In this document: positions 51,321-63,300 of the stretch, piece by piece
How positions within the stretch are numbered: the stretch's first letter is position 1
How the letters are laid out: the number at the start of each line of letters is the position of its first letter
Program-made: the position numbers and the translations under genes
Notes under the pieces: model-generated
What the model was told of the DNA's origin: nothing
The model's input: only the letters and a program-made list of their open reading frames with translations
Database searches by the model: none
DNA from: Bordetella genomosp. 13
GTDB taxonomy: Bacteria; Pseudomonadota; Gammaproteobacteria; Burkholderiales; Burkholderiaceae_B
Length of the DNA stretch: 64,000 nt
Direction: 5' to 3'
Assembly (NCBI RefSeq): GCF_007679965.1
Contig: NZ_VEHL01000013.1
Coordinates: forward strand, 91,885-155,884

Positions 51321-54300
51321 ATGAAGCCCACCGCCCGCACCGCCAAGCGTTCCGCCGCCAAGCACGCCCGCCGCCTGCACCTGAAGAAAGAGACCGCCCT
51401 GCCCGCGCTCAGCACGCTGGCCATGGTGATCGGCTCGCTGGCCTCGGCCGGCGCGCATGCCAATCCCACCGGCGGCAACGTCGTCGCGGGCTCCGCGACG
51501 ATCAATGATCGCGGCAACGGCACGCTGGACATCAACCAGTCGACCGGCAAGGCCATCATCAACTGGAAGAACTTCAGCATCGGCGCCAACGAGACGGTCA
51601 ACTTCCGTCAGCCGGGCAGCAAGAGCGTCACGCTGAACCGCGTGGTGGGCAACGACCCGTCGGCGATCTTCGGCAAGCTCAATGCCAACGGCACCGTGAT
51701 GCTGGTCAACCCCAACGGGGTCGTGTTCGGCAAGGGCGCGCGCATCGACGTGGGCGGCCTGGTGGCCACCACCGCGAACATCAACGACAAGGATTTCCTG
51801 GCCGGCAACTACAAGTTCGACCAGGCCTCGAAGAACAAGAACGCCGCCATCGTCAACGAAGGCACGATCAGCATCAAGGACAGCGGCCTGGCCGCGCTGG
51901 TGGCCCCGTCCGTCAGCAACTCGGGCGTGATCCAGGCCAAGCTGGGCAAGGTCGCCCTGGCCGGCGCCAAGACCTTCACCGTGGACTTCCAGGGTGACGG
52001 CATGCTGAGCTTCGATGCCAGCGCGGTGGTCGACGAGCTGCCGCGCGATGCCCGCGGCAACCCGGTCTCGGCCCTGGTGACCAACCGCGGCGAGATCCGC
52101 GCCGACGGCGGCACCGTGCTGATGACGGCGCGCGCCGTCAAGAACGTGGTCGACAACGTCATCAACACCGATGGCATCGTCCGCGCGCAATCGGTCGGCA
52201 GCAAGAACGGCAAGATCGTGCTGTCCGGCGGCGACGCGGGCGCGGTCAAGGTGGCGGGCACGGTCGATGCCAGCGGCACGCAGGCCGGCCAGACCGGCGG
52301 CAAGGTCGTGGTGACGGGTGAGCACGTCGCGCTGGCCGGCACGGCCGTGGTCGACGTGTCCGGCGCGGCCGGCGGCGGCGAGATCGCGCTGGGCAGCCTG
52401 GGCGTGAAACCGGACGACGGCTCGGCCGCGTTCAGCGGCAAGTCCGCCACCGTGTCGGTGGCCAAGGGCGCCAAGCTGAAGGCCGACGCCCTGGACAAGG
52501 GTAACGGCGGCAGCGTCACGATGTGGTCCAACGAGGCCACCGCGTTCGCCGGCACTCTGTCGGCGCGCGGCGGCGCCAACGGCGGCGACGGCGGCTTCGC
52601 CGAAGTCTCCAGCAAGAAGAACATCGGCCTGACGGGCAAGGCGGACCTGCGCGCGCCCAAAGGCAAGACGGGCCTGCTGCTGATCGACCCGACCGACCTG
52701 AAGATCGTCGACGGCACGGGCGACCAGGATGGCGCAGCGGGCGACGGCACGATCAATCACGGCGACGCCAACACGGCCGACAACACGGTCTCGCGCCAGC
52801 TGCTGGAAAGCCTGGCCGGCAACGCCAACATCAAGCTGGAAGCTACCGGCCTGATCACGATCGCGGACATGAGCGCGATCAACCTGCAGACCACCTCGGG
52901 CAACACCTTCACGCTACGCTCGACGCAATCGGGCGGCATCAAGTTCGAGAACAGCGCCACCGAGATCAGCACGCAGGGCGGCAACATCACGCTCGAATCG
53001 CTGGGCGTGGGCGCCAAGCTGGACAACATCGGCAAGCTGAACAGCCGCGGCGGCAACGTCACGCTGAACGCCAACGGCGACATCAACCTGGCCGGCGCGA
53101 TCGATGCCGGATACGGCTCGGCCACCATCACCAGCACCTCGGGTTCGATCCGCAACACCGGCGGCGCGGGCCAGTCCGTCGCGGGCGGCAACGTGGCGCT
53201 GAACGCCACGGCCGGCAACGTCGGCGCGCCTGGCCAGGCCATCAACACCAGCGCGCAGGCTTTGTCGATCGCTTCGGGCGGCAACATCCACGTTGCCAAC
53301 AGCAACCCGCTGTCGTCGTTGACGCTGTGGCATCAGCACGCCATCACGGGGCAGACCAACAGCTTCGACATCCAGTCGCCCCTGCTGGCCTTCGCCATGA
53401 CGGACGGCGCGCGCTATCAGCTGAGCGATGTCGACCAGCCGTCGGGTCTGGCCTTCACGTTCACCGGGGACCGCGGCATCGACGTCGGCCGGATCAACCT
53501 GCAGGCCGGCCGTGTGTCGCTGACGTCGACACAGGGCAGCATCCTGAACGCCGCCAACGGCGCCGGCATCAAGGCCTTCCAGCTCAAGCTGCGCGCGGAC
53601 AACGGCGCGATCGGCGCCTCGACCGACGCGCTGGCGGTCAGCGGCTATCTGAGCGTCGATGCGGCCGCCGGCGCGGGCGGCATCCACGTCCGCAGCGCCG
53701 ACCTCCTGCAACTGGTGTCGGCCAATACCTCGGGCGACCTGACGGCCGTGGCCAGGGATTCGCTGTACGTCGGGGCGTTGACGGTGGGCGGCAATGCGTC
53801 GCTGGAAGTGACCAACGGCAGCATCTCGGACGACGGCAACGCCGCGACCACCATCGCGGCCAACCGCCTGACGCTGCGCGGGCAGAACGTCACCGGGCTG
53901 ACGACCAGCGCCGCTGTCGTGAACGCCACCGCGACCGCATACGCCCTGTCGCTGAATACCACGGGCAACGCCACCTACATCGAGCAGGCCAGCGCCAACG
54001 CGTCGCTGGTCATCAACGCCGGCGGCGCCCTGACCCTGGGCAACGTCACCTCCGCCGGCGGCGCGATCTCGCTCAGCGGCAAGAGCATCGATCTGGGCGA
54101 CGGCGCCGCCGTCGCCGCGGGCACCGGCACGGTGGCGCTGACCGCGCGCGACGGCAACATCACCGGCACGACCACCTCGCTGATCTCGGGCGACACCGTC
54201 ACGCTGCTGGCGCCTTCGGCCTCGGGCACCTACACCGTCGGCACGCAAGCCACCGCCCTGCGCGTGCGCGCGAACAAGGTCAACGCCGAAGCCGGCGCCA

Positions 54301-57300
54301 TCTACCTGTACGGCACCGCGGGCTCGATGCGCCTGAACGCCGTCAAGGCCTACAGCGGCGTCAACGTCAGTTCGGAAAGCGCCATCCAGGTGAACCAGGT
54401 CGATGCCGGCTTCGGCGACCTGACCCTGCAGTCGCGCAATGGCAGCATCCTGACCTACCTGGCCAGCAACCTGCTGTCCGGCCGCCGCGTCAGCCTGAGC
54501 TCGGCCTACGACATCGGCGGCAGCTCGTCGCGCATCCGCACGCGCACCAGCGATCTCTCGCTGACCAACCGCGGCAACGTCTACGTCGACAACATCGAGA
54601 AGTCGCTGGACAGCCTGGCCATCTACAACTCGCACCGCGACGCCAGCCAGGTCAACACGCTGTCGATCACCTCGCCCTATCTCGACTTCGACGTCCGCGA
54701 CTCGCTGGGCGGCTACGAGCTGGTCAAGGTGTACAGCACGCCGCTGACCTCGTTCACCTTCGAGGGCGACCGCGGCCTGGTCCTGGGCAACATCAAGGGC
54801 GGCGGCTGGGTCACCCTGGCGACGAACCAGGGCAACATCCTGGATGACGGCGACAACGAGACGCGCGTCACGGCCGGCAACGTCACGCTGGCGGCCTACA
54901 ACGGCAGCATCGGCACCAGCACGCGAGAAGTCGAGACCAACGCCTCGTCGCTGAACTTCATCACGCGGGGCAATCTGTATGCCACCAGCGTCGCCGACCT
55001 CGGCTCGCTGAGCATCGAGGCGCGCCATGCGTCGGCCGACCAGGTCAACGAACTGCGCCTGCGCGCGCCCAGCCTGCTGTTCGACGTGCTGGACAGCACC
55101 GACGGCTACACGCTGCGCGACGTGCGCGACAGCAGCTCGCTGAACTTCAACTTCACCAGCGACCGCGACATCACGGTCGGCACCGTCGATGCCAGCGTCA
55201 GCGGCTCCATCTCGATCACGGCGGAAGACGGCGCGATCAAGGACGACGGATCGAGGACGACCTGGCTGCTGGCCAACTCGGTGGGCCTGTACGCCAACCG
55301 CGCGGTCGGCGCGTCCAACACCGGCTACATCGACGTCCTGACCACCAACCTGAGCGGCCGCGCGGACGACGGCGGCTTCTACGTGCGCCTGCCCAGCCCG
55401 GCCGGCGTCAGCAACTACACCGGCACCATCAACCTGAGCAGCATCTACGCCCAGGGCACCGTCGCCGTCACCGCGGCGCAGGGCGACCTGGCGCTGACCG
55501 GCACGGTGCAAAGCTATGGCGCAGGCGTCACGCTCGCCGCGCTGACGGGCGGCATCGCCAACGGCAACGGCTACGGCATCATCCGCGCCAACGACACCGT
55601 GCGCCTGAACGCATACAAGGCCATCGGCGCCGCCGACCTGACCACCCCGGGCGGCGGCGACAGCAACCGCCGCGCCATCCTGCTGGACGGCACGGCGGCG
55701 CTGAACGTCACCGCCGCCAACCTCAGCGGCGGCGGCAGCATCTACCTGTCGAACCTGGGCAGTGGCGACACCATGCTGCAGAGCATCATCACGGCAGGCG
55801 ACTTCGTCTACAAGCAGGCCGGCGGCGACACCATCATCGTCGGCGTGCAGGCCAACGCGTCCGCCCGCCTGGCCAACCAAACCGGCTCCTTCCTGGACGA
55901 CGGCGTCGCCAACACCCGCATCGTGGCGGGCAGCGTCGTGCTAGCCTCGGGCAACGCCATCGGGTCGGCGGGCTCGGCCCTGGGCGTGTCCACCGCGAAC
56001 CTGGCCGTGACCGCGCCGGGCAGCATCGTGGTCAACAACGGGCGCGCCTTCGCCAACCTGGACATCACCCGCACCGGCGTGGGCCAGGGCGCGCTGGCCA
56101 TCACCGCGCCCAACCAGACGTTTACGCTGAGCGACGACGGCAACGCCTACCACCTGACCGACGTCCGCAGCGCCAGCGCGCTGGCCTTCGGCTTCACCGC
56201 CGGCTACAAGAACGTGCTGGTGGGCAACATCGACGTGGGAACGGCCGGCTCGGTGCGGCTGGCCGCGACCAACGGCAACGTCGCCAACGAGGACCTGGAG
56301 AACGTCGGCAAGATCCGCGCCGGCAAGGTCGCGCTGTCGGCGGGCCTGGGGTATTCCATCGGCGCCGCCGTCGAAGGCGGCGCCCTGCAGGTTTCCGGCA
56401 CCACCGACCTGGACGTGACGTCGGGCCGCAACATCCACGTGGCCAGCGACACGGCGCTTGCCCGTCTGGCCATCACCAGCAACGCGAACTACTACACGAC
56501 GTCCACGATCGCCATCACGGCGCCGGACCAGACCTACGACATCACCGACGCCGGCTGGACCCATAGGCTGAACCAGGTCGGCGGGGCCGGACTGCTGGAC
56601 TTCAGCTTCACCAACAGCAAGAACATCGAAGCCAACAGCGTCGCCGCGCAGGACGCGATCACCCTGAAGACCGCGGGCGGCGACTACTACTCGTCCATCC
56701 TCAGCTCGGCCGGCGGCACCGGCCGGATCGCCGCCAGATCGGTCACGCTGTCGGCCATCGGCCCGGACGGCAACCCCACGTATGGCGGCAACCTGGGCAA
56801 CAGCAGCAACGGCTGGCTGCGCCTGTCCGCTGAAAACCTGAAGCTGACCGCCAACGACGACATCGTCCTCAACAACAACGTCACGCTCAAGAGCCTCGAC
56901 CTCGACCTGACCCGCCGCACCAGCGGCGGTACGCTGGTCAACAACTTCTACGGCTTCACCCTGGCGGCCGGCCAGGTCCTGCAACTGCAGCAGAACGGAT
57001 CCGGCACGCAGATCCAGGGCTCGCTGGGGGCCGCCAACCTGGCGCTGAGCGTCAACTCCAGCATCCAGGTCAGCAACAACCTGCAGCTGGCCCAGACCGG
57101 CTCGTCGGTCACGCTGGTCGCCCGCGATACGGGCATCGACGGCCTGTACTCCACCATCAGCGGCAACGGCGTGATCTTCGCCGAGAACCTCACGCTGTCC
57201 GCCCTCGGCAAGTACGGCGCCATCGGCCCCAGCGGGTCGGTTCTCACCTCCGCCCGCAACCTGACGCTGGCCTCGGCAGGCGACATCCGTGTGGCCAACA

Positions 57301-60300
57301 ACGCCGTCGTCGACCTCGCGTCGCTGAACATCGATGCGCGGCACAGCGATAGCGGCCAGGTCAACACCTACAACATCGGCAGCAACAACGTCGCGTTCAA
57401 CGCCACCGACTCGACGGACTGGTCGCGCGGCGTGACCTTGAACAACGTCACCAGCGCCGGCGACATCGCGTTCACGTTCGCCACCGATCGCGCGCTGACC
57501 GTCGGCCACGTCGAGACCGGCGGCAATGGCTCGGTCACGCTGAAATCCGACGGCACGATCTACGGCACCAGCACGGGCGCCGCGGGCAGCGGCCGCGGCT
57601 CCGACCCGCATGGTCCGGACATCATCACCGGCGCCCTGACGCTGGAAGCCAGCTCGGTGCAGGGCAAGTACGGCGAAATCCCCGCCACGCCGCTGTTCAC
57701 CAGCGTGCAGTCGCTGTCGTCCAGCATCAAGAACGGCCTGAGCATCAGCAACGACAAGACCCTGGCACTGGTGAACAACAGCGTGGGCTCCTCGGCCAGC
57801 GTGGAAGTCACCGACGGCTCGATCATTCAGTCGGGCACCGGCCGCTTCGTCTCGCCGGTTCTGTCGCTGTCGGCGCAGCAGTCCGTCGGCTTCGCCGGCG
57901 GGGCCATCCTGACCGACACGCGCCGCCTGACCACGCGCACCGGCGAAAGCCTGGCCGTTTCCAATGCGAGCAATCTGTTCAGCCTGGACATCGGCATGCA
58001 GCACGCCACGGCGGGCAACAAGTCGCTGAGCGTCACTGCCGAAGGCCTGACGCTCAACCTGATCGACAACTCCAACGGCGCGGCGATGATCGTCAACGTC
58101 GGGGACACCACCGGCCTGGATTTCACGCTCAGCAGCGACAACACGCTGCGCATGAACAACATCGACGTCGGCGCGGGACATGCGCTGTCCCTGACCGGCG
58201 CGAAGATCGACAACTATCAGTTCGTTCCGGCCGTCATCCGCGGCGACAAGATCACGCTGGCCGCCTCGGGCGCGATCGGCAGCTCCGGCTCGGCCATCCA
58301 CACAGCCACGCGCGACCTGAACATCATCGCCGGCAACAACGCGTTCGTCACCAACGACCGCGACCTGCTGTCGCTGTCCCTGACCGCCAACGCCGCGCCC
58401 GGCACGCCGGTGTCCTACGGCATCATCTCGCCGCAACTGGCCTTCGGCGCCACGGACGACGGCACCACCACCCAGCTGAACACCGTCACCGACCAGACGG
58501 GCCTGAACTTCACGTTCCGCACGGGCCACGCCCTGCAGGTCGGCAACATCGACGTGCTGACCAGCGGCACGGTCAACCTGGAATCCAGCCGCGGCATCTC
58601 CGTGCTGGATCCGCTGGGCTCCGACCGAATCACCGCGGGCCAGGTCTACCTGACCGCCAGCGGCAACTCGGACATCGGCTCCGCGGGCAACGGCCTGCGC
58701 ATCAGCGCGCCGGTGCTGTCCATCCACAACACCGGCGATGTGTACGTCGGTTCGGACACGCACCTGGATACGCTGACGCTGTACGCGAACGGCTCGGACG
58801 CGCGCAGCTACGGCATCAACGCCCCGACCCGCGATCACCAGGGCAGTCTGACGTTCGACGTCGACGACGACGGCTCCACGATGCACCTGATCGACGTGGG
58901 CGACGCAGACGGCATGACGCTGAACGTGACCAGCTCGCGCGGCATCAAGGTGGGCGCCATCGACGTCGGCAACGACGACGTCTCGCTGTACGCACAGAAC
59001 AGCGCGCTGGTCGACGACGGCGACGCCGGCACCCGCATCCTGGCGGCCAACCTGCGCCTGTCCGGCGACACCAGCATCGGCACCCTCGGCCAGGGCATAG
59101 ACAGCAAGGTCGACAGCCTGACCGCGAACTCGCGCGACGGCGGCGTCAACATCACGCTGAACGGCACGACCTCGCTGCAGGGCCTGACCGGCCGCGGCGA
59201 CAGCTCGCTGGTCAACTACCTGGGCGACATCGCCCTGGGCTCCATCAACCTGAACGGCCACTCGCTGGACATCGACAACCGCGGCGGCTCGATCCTCAGC
59301 GGCATCATCCGCGACACCATCAACGTCACGCTGAAGGCGGCGGGCTCCATCGGCAACGACAGCGCCATCCAGACCTATGCCTACGGCGGCGGCACCACCA
59401 CGGTGACGCTGACGGCCCAGGCCGCCAACGGCGCGGACGGCAGCATCGCGCTGCAGGAGCAGTACGGCCTGAACGCGACCAGCGTCACGGCCGACGGCGA
59501 CGTCACGCTGCAGGCCGACCGCGGCAACAGCCAGGCCACTCTGACGGTGGGCACGGTGACCGCGGGCGGCGCGGTCGTCCTGTCGTCCGGACAAGGCGAC
59601 ATCCTCGCCGCCAGCCCGGCCAACCAGGTCAAGGGCCAGAGCGTCACGCTGCAGGCAGGCTACGACTCGTTCCGTACCATCGGCACCAACGCCACGCGCC
59701 TGAACGTCGACACGGCCTCGCTGACCGTGCGCACGCCGGGCAGCTTCTATCTCAACTCGGTCTCCGACCTGAGCGACCTGGTCATCGACCGCACCAGCTC
59801 GCCCGCCGGCAACGCCAGCGGCGGCACGCTCAGCATCACCGGCAGCAACCTGGTGGTGAACGGCACGGATGACCACGGCAACGTCACGCTGTACACCGTG
59901 ACGGACTCCACCGGCCTGAACTTCTCGCTGGTGGCCAACGGCCGCATCGCGGTGGACAACATCGACGTCACCCACGCGGGCAGCGTGTCGCTGAGCGCCG
60001 GCCAGGCCTCGGGCACGGCCGACGGCGAAGGCGGCATCCGCTCGGCGGGCTCCAATTCGATGATCACCGCGGGCAAGCTCGTGCTGGACGCGGGCGAATC
60101 GGCCACCCACCACATCGGCGACGCGGTGCGCAGCCTGTTCACCGACGTCGACAGCATCGTCGCGACCGCGGGCGGCGGCATGTGGCTGCACCAGAATGGC
60201 ACGATCGACCTGGACGACGTCCAGGTCGGCGGCGACCTGTGGGTGAAGACCACCACCGGCGACATCCTGGTGGGCCAGTTGCAGTACGGCAACAACGGCA

Positions 60301-63300
60301 GCCTGACGCTGACGGCCGACGCCGGCAGCATCAAGGGCAACGCCAATGCCGGCGTGATCGGCGGCGACGGCAGCGGCTACGTCAGGCTGACCGCCTCCGA
60401 CGGGATCGGCGCCAAGGATGCCGCGCTGCAGATCGCGGGCGGCAGCAAGACGGTCGTCGCGACGGTGACCGGCGACGGCTCGCTGTACCTCGCCAACCAG
60501 GGCAACATGTCGGGCAGCCTGGCGACCTCGGTGAACAATGGCGCCACCGTGGTCACCTCGACCGGCAACCTGACGCTGAACGGCATGCAGTCGCTGACCG
60601 ACGCGGCGGGCAACGACATCACGGTCAGCGCGGACGGCTACATCATCACCGGCGACGTCACCGCGGGCGCGGAGCACGGCCGCATCTCCATGACCGCCGG
60701 CGGCGGCAACATCTACGCCAACGGGCTGGACGCCACCATCAACGGCTATGCCGTCACGCTGGCCGCCCTGGGCGACATCGGCCACACAGCGTCGCGCATC
60801 ACGGTGGGCGGAGAACACGTCGACGCCCGCAGCCAGACCGGCTCGCTGTACCTGAAATCGCACACGGGCGACACGGTCTTCGCGTACCTGTCGGGCCGCG
60901 CCGTCGACGTCATCGCGCAGGGCAACCTGCAGGTCGCCAACGCCATCGCCACCAATGGCGACATCAGGATCGTGGGCAACGCCAGCACGGCGAACAAGCA
61001 TCTGACGGTGGGCAACCTGAATGCCGGCGCCGGCACGATCGACCTGCAGTACAACCAGGCCGGCGGCACCATTGCCGACGACGGCAACGCCGACACGCGT
61101 CTGGTCGCCAGCACGGTCAGCCTGATCGCCGGCGCGGGCATCGGCGGCAGCCAGGCCGGCGGCCGCGATACGGTCCAGACCACGGCATCGACACTGCAGG
61201 CGCGCGTCAACGGCGCGGGCGCGATCCATATCGACGACAATCGCACCGCGGGAGTCTGGCTCTCCACCATCAGCACGGCGAACGGCGCCATCGGCATCAC
61301 CGCCGCCGGTCCCGTCACCGCGTACGACGTGCGCGTCGACACCGCCGCGTCGGGCAACGACATCTCCATCGCCACCACCAACGGCGGCATCTCGGTCGGA
61401 CAGATCGACGCGGGCAGCCTGGGCGACGTCACGCTGCAGGCGACGGGCGACATCACCGCGAACGCGCCCACGGGCACGCTGATCACGGCCGATACGCTGA
61501 ACCTGACCGGCAACAACTTCGGCACGGTGACCGACCTGGCCACCGGGGACGGCGTGGCGCTGCGCACCAACGTGGCCGCGCTGGGCACGCTGCAGTCGGC
61601 CGTCAACGGCATCGTCTCGCTGGACAACATCGGCACGACGGCCCTGGTGCTGAACGCCATCGACCAGGGCACGGGCTCGTTCTACCTGCGCACCGCGGGC
61701 GACCTGGACGCCCGCGCGGGCACCGTCGGCGTCAACCTGCTGCTGAAGTCGGGCGGCACGCTGAAGATCGCCGACAGCGGCATCCAGACCACCGGCACCG
61801 TCACGCTGGCGGGCGCGACCGACGTCGTCTCCTCCACGCGCACGATCAAGGTCAAGGCGGATACGCTGAACCTGACCACGGGCTCGACGGGCGGCGACAC
61901 GGTCCTGACCAGCGAGGTCGGCACGCTGAATGCCACGCAGACCGGCATGAGCACGAAGTGGCTCCAGGTCACCAACACCGGCGACCTGGACGCGACCGCG
62001 TCCTGGAACGGCACCATCAGGATCACCGCGCACGGCGACCTGACCGCCACGAGCGTGGCGGGCGCCGGGGACGTCCAGCTGCAGGCCGACGGCGGGGTCG
62101 ACGCGCAGTCGGTCTCCACCACCGGCGTGTCCCGCACGATCATGATCACGGCGGACGACGGCGACATCGACATCGGCACCGTCGACGCCGGCGCCACCGG
62201 CGCGGTCAACCTGAGCGCGGTCCAGGGCAACCTGGTCGATCCCACGCACGGCGGCGGCATCACGGCCGCCAGCCTGCAGATGACCAGCCTGGGCGCCATC
62301 GGCAGCGCGGCCGATTACTTCACCACCGGCGCGACGCAGGTCAGCGCCAACGTGCTGGGCACGGGCGGCATCTACCTGGAGGGCACCGGCGCGCTGACGC
62401 TGAGCCGCGCCACCACCGCCAACGGCGACGTCTACGTCGTCGCGGCCGACGACCTGACGACCACTGGCCTGCTGACGGCCGGCAAGACGCGCGACGCCGA
62501 CGATCCGCTGGCCGGCCAGGGCGGCCACATCTCGCTGACCTCCACGGCGGGCGACGTCTCGGTCGGCCAGGACATCGGCAAGTTCGACGCCACCAGCGTG
62601 ACGCTGACCGGCGACGGGATCACCGTGGGCTCGGTGGACACGTCGGGCAGCCAGGTCTACGCGGGCGACCTCACCCTCAACGGAAACCTGATTGCCGGCA
62701 GCATCGACATCCAGGGCGACCTGGCGATGACCGGCAGCTCGCATACGCTGTCCACCGAGGCGGCCAACGGCGACATCGAGATCGATGGCACGGTCACGGG
62801 CACGCTGGCCTATACGCAACTGCGCGCGGGCGCCGGCGACGTGACATTGAACGGCGCTGTCGACGGCCTGTTCGGCCTGGCGATCAGCGGCGGCCAGATC
62901 AGCGTGGGCGACGTCGAAACCTTGTACGGCCAGCAATACGCCGGCACGCTCACCACGCTGAACGGCCAGTACACCACCACGCAGAACGGCGACTTCACGG
63001 TGTGGGGCAACGTCGGCCTGGGCGGCAACGTGTCCATTTCCACGGGCCTGGGCAACATCGATTTTGAGAACGCCATCAGCGGCAACCACGCGCTGACCGT
63101 CGACACCGGCGCCGACACTCTGTTCAAGGGCGCGGTCGATGTCGGCTCCCTGGACAGCATCGGCACGGGCACCGTCACGCTGATCAGCGGCGTCACCACC
63201 GCGACCACGCAGCGCTACGTCGGCCGCCTCATCCTGAACAACCCCACCAACCTGACCGGCAGCTACGTCTCGGTGCTGGGCGGCGCGGACAGCTTCGAAT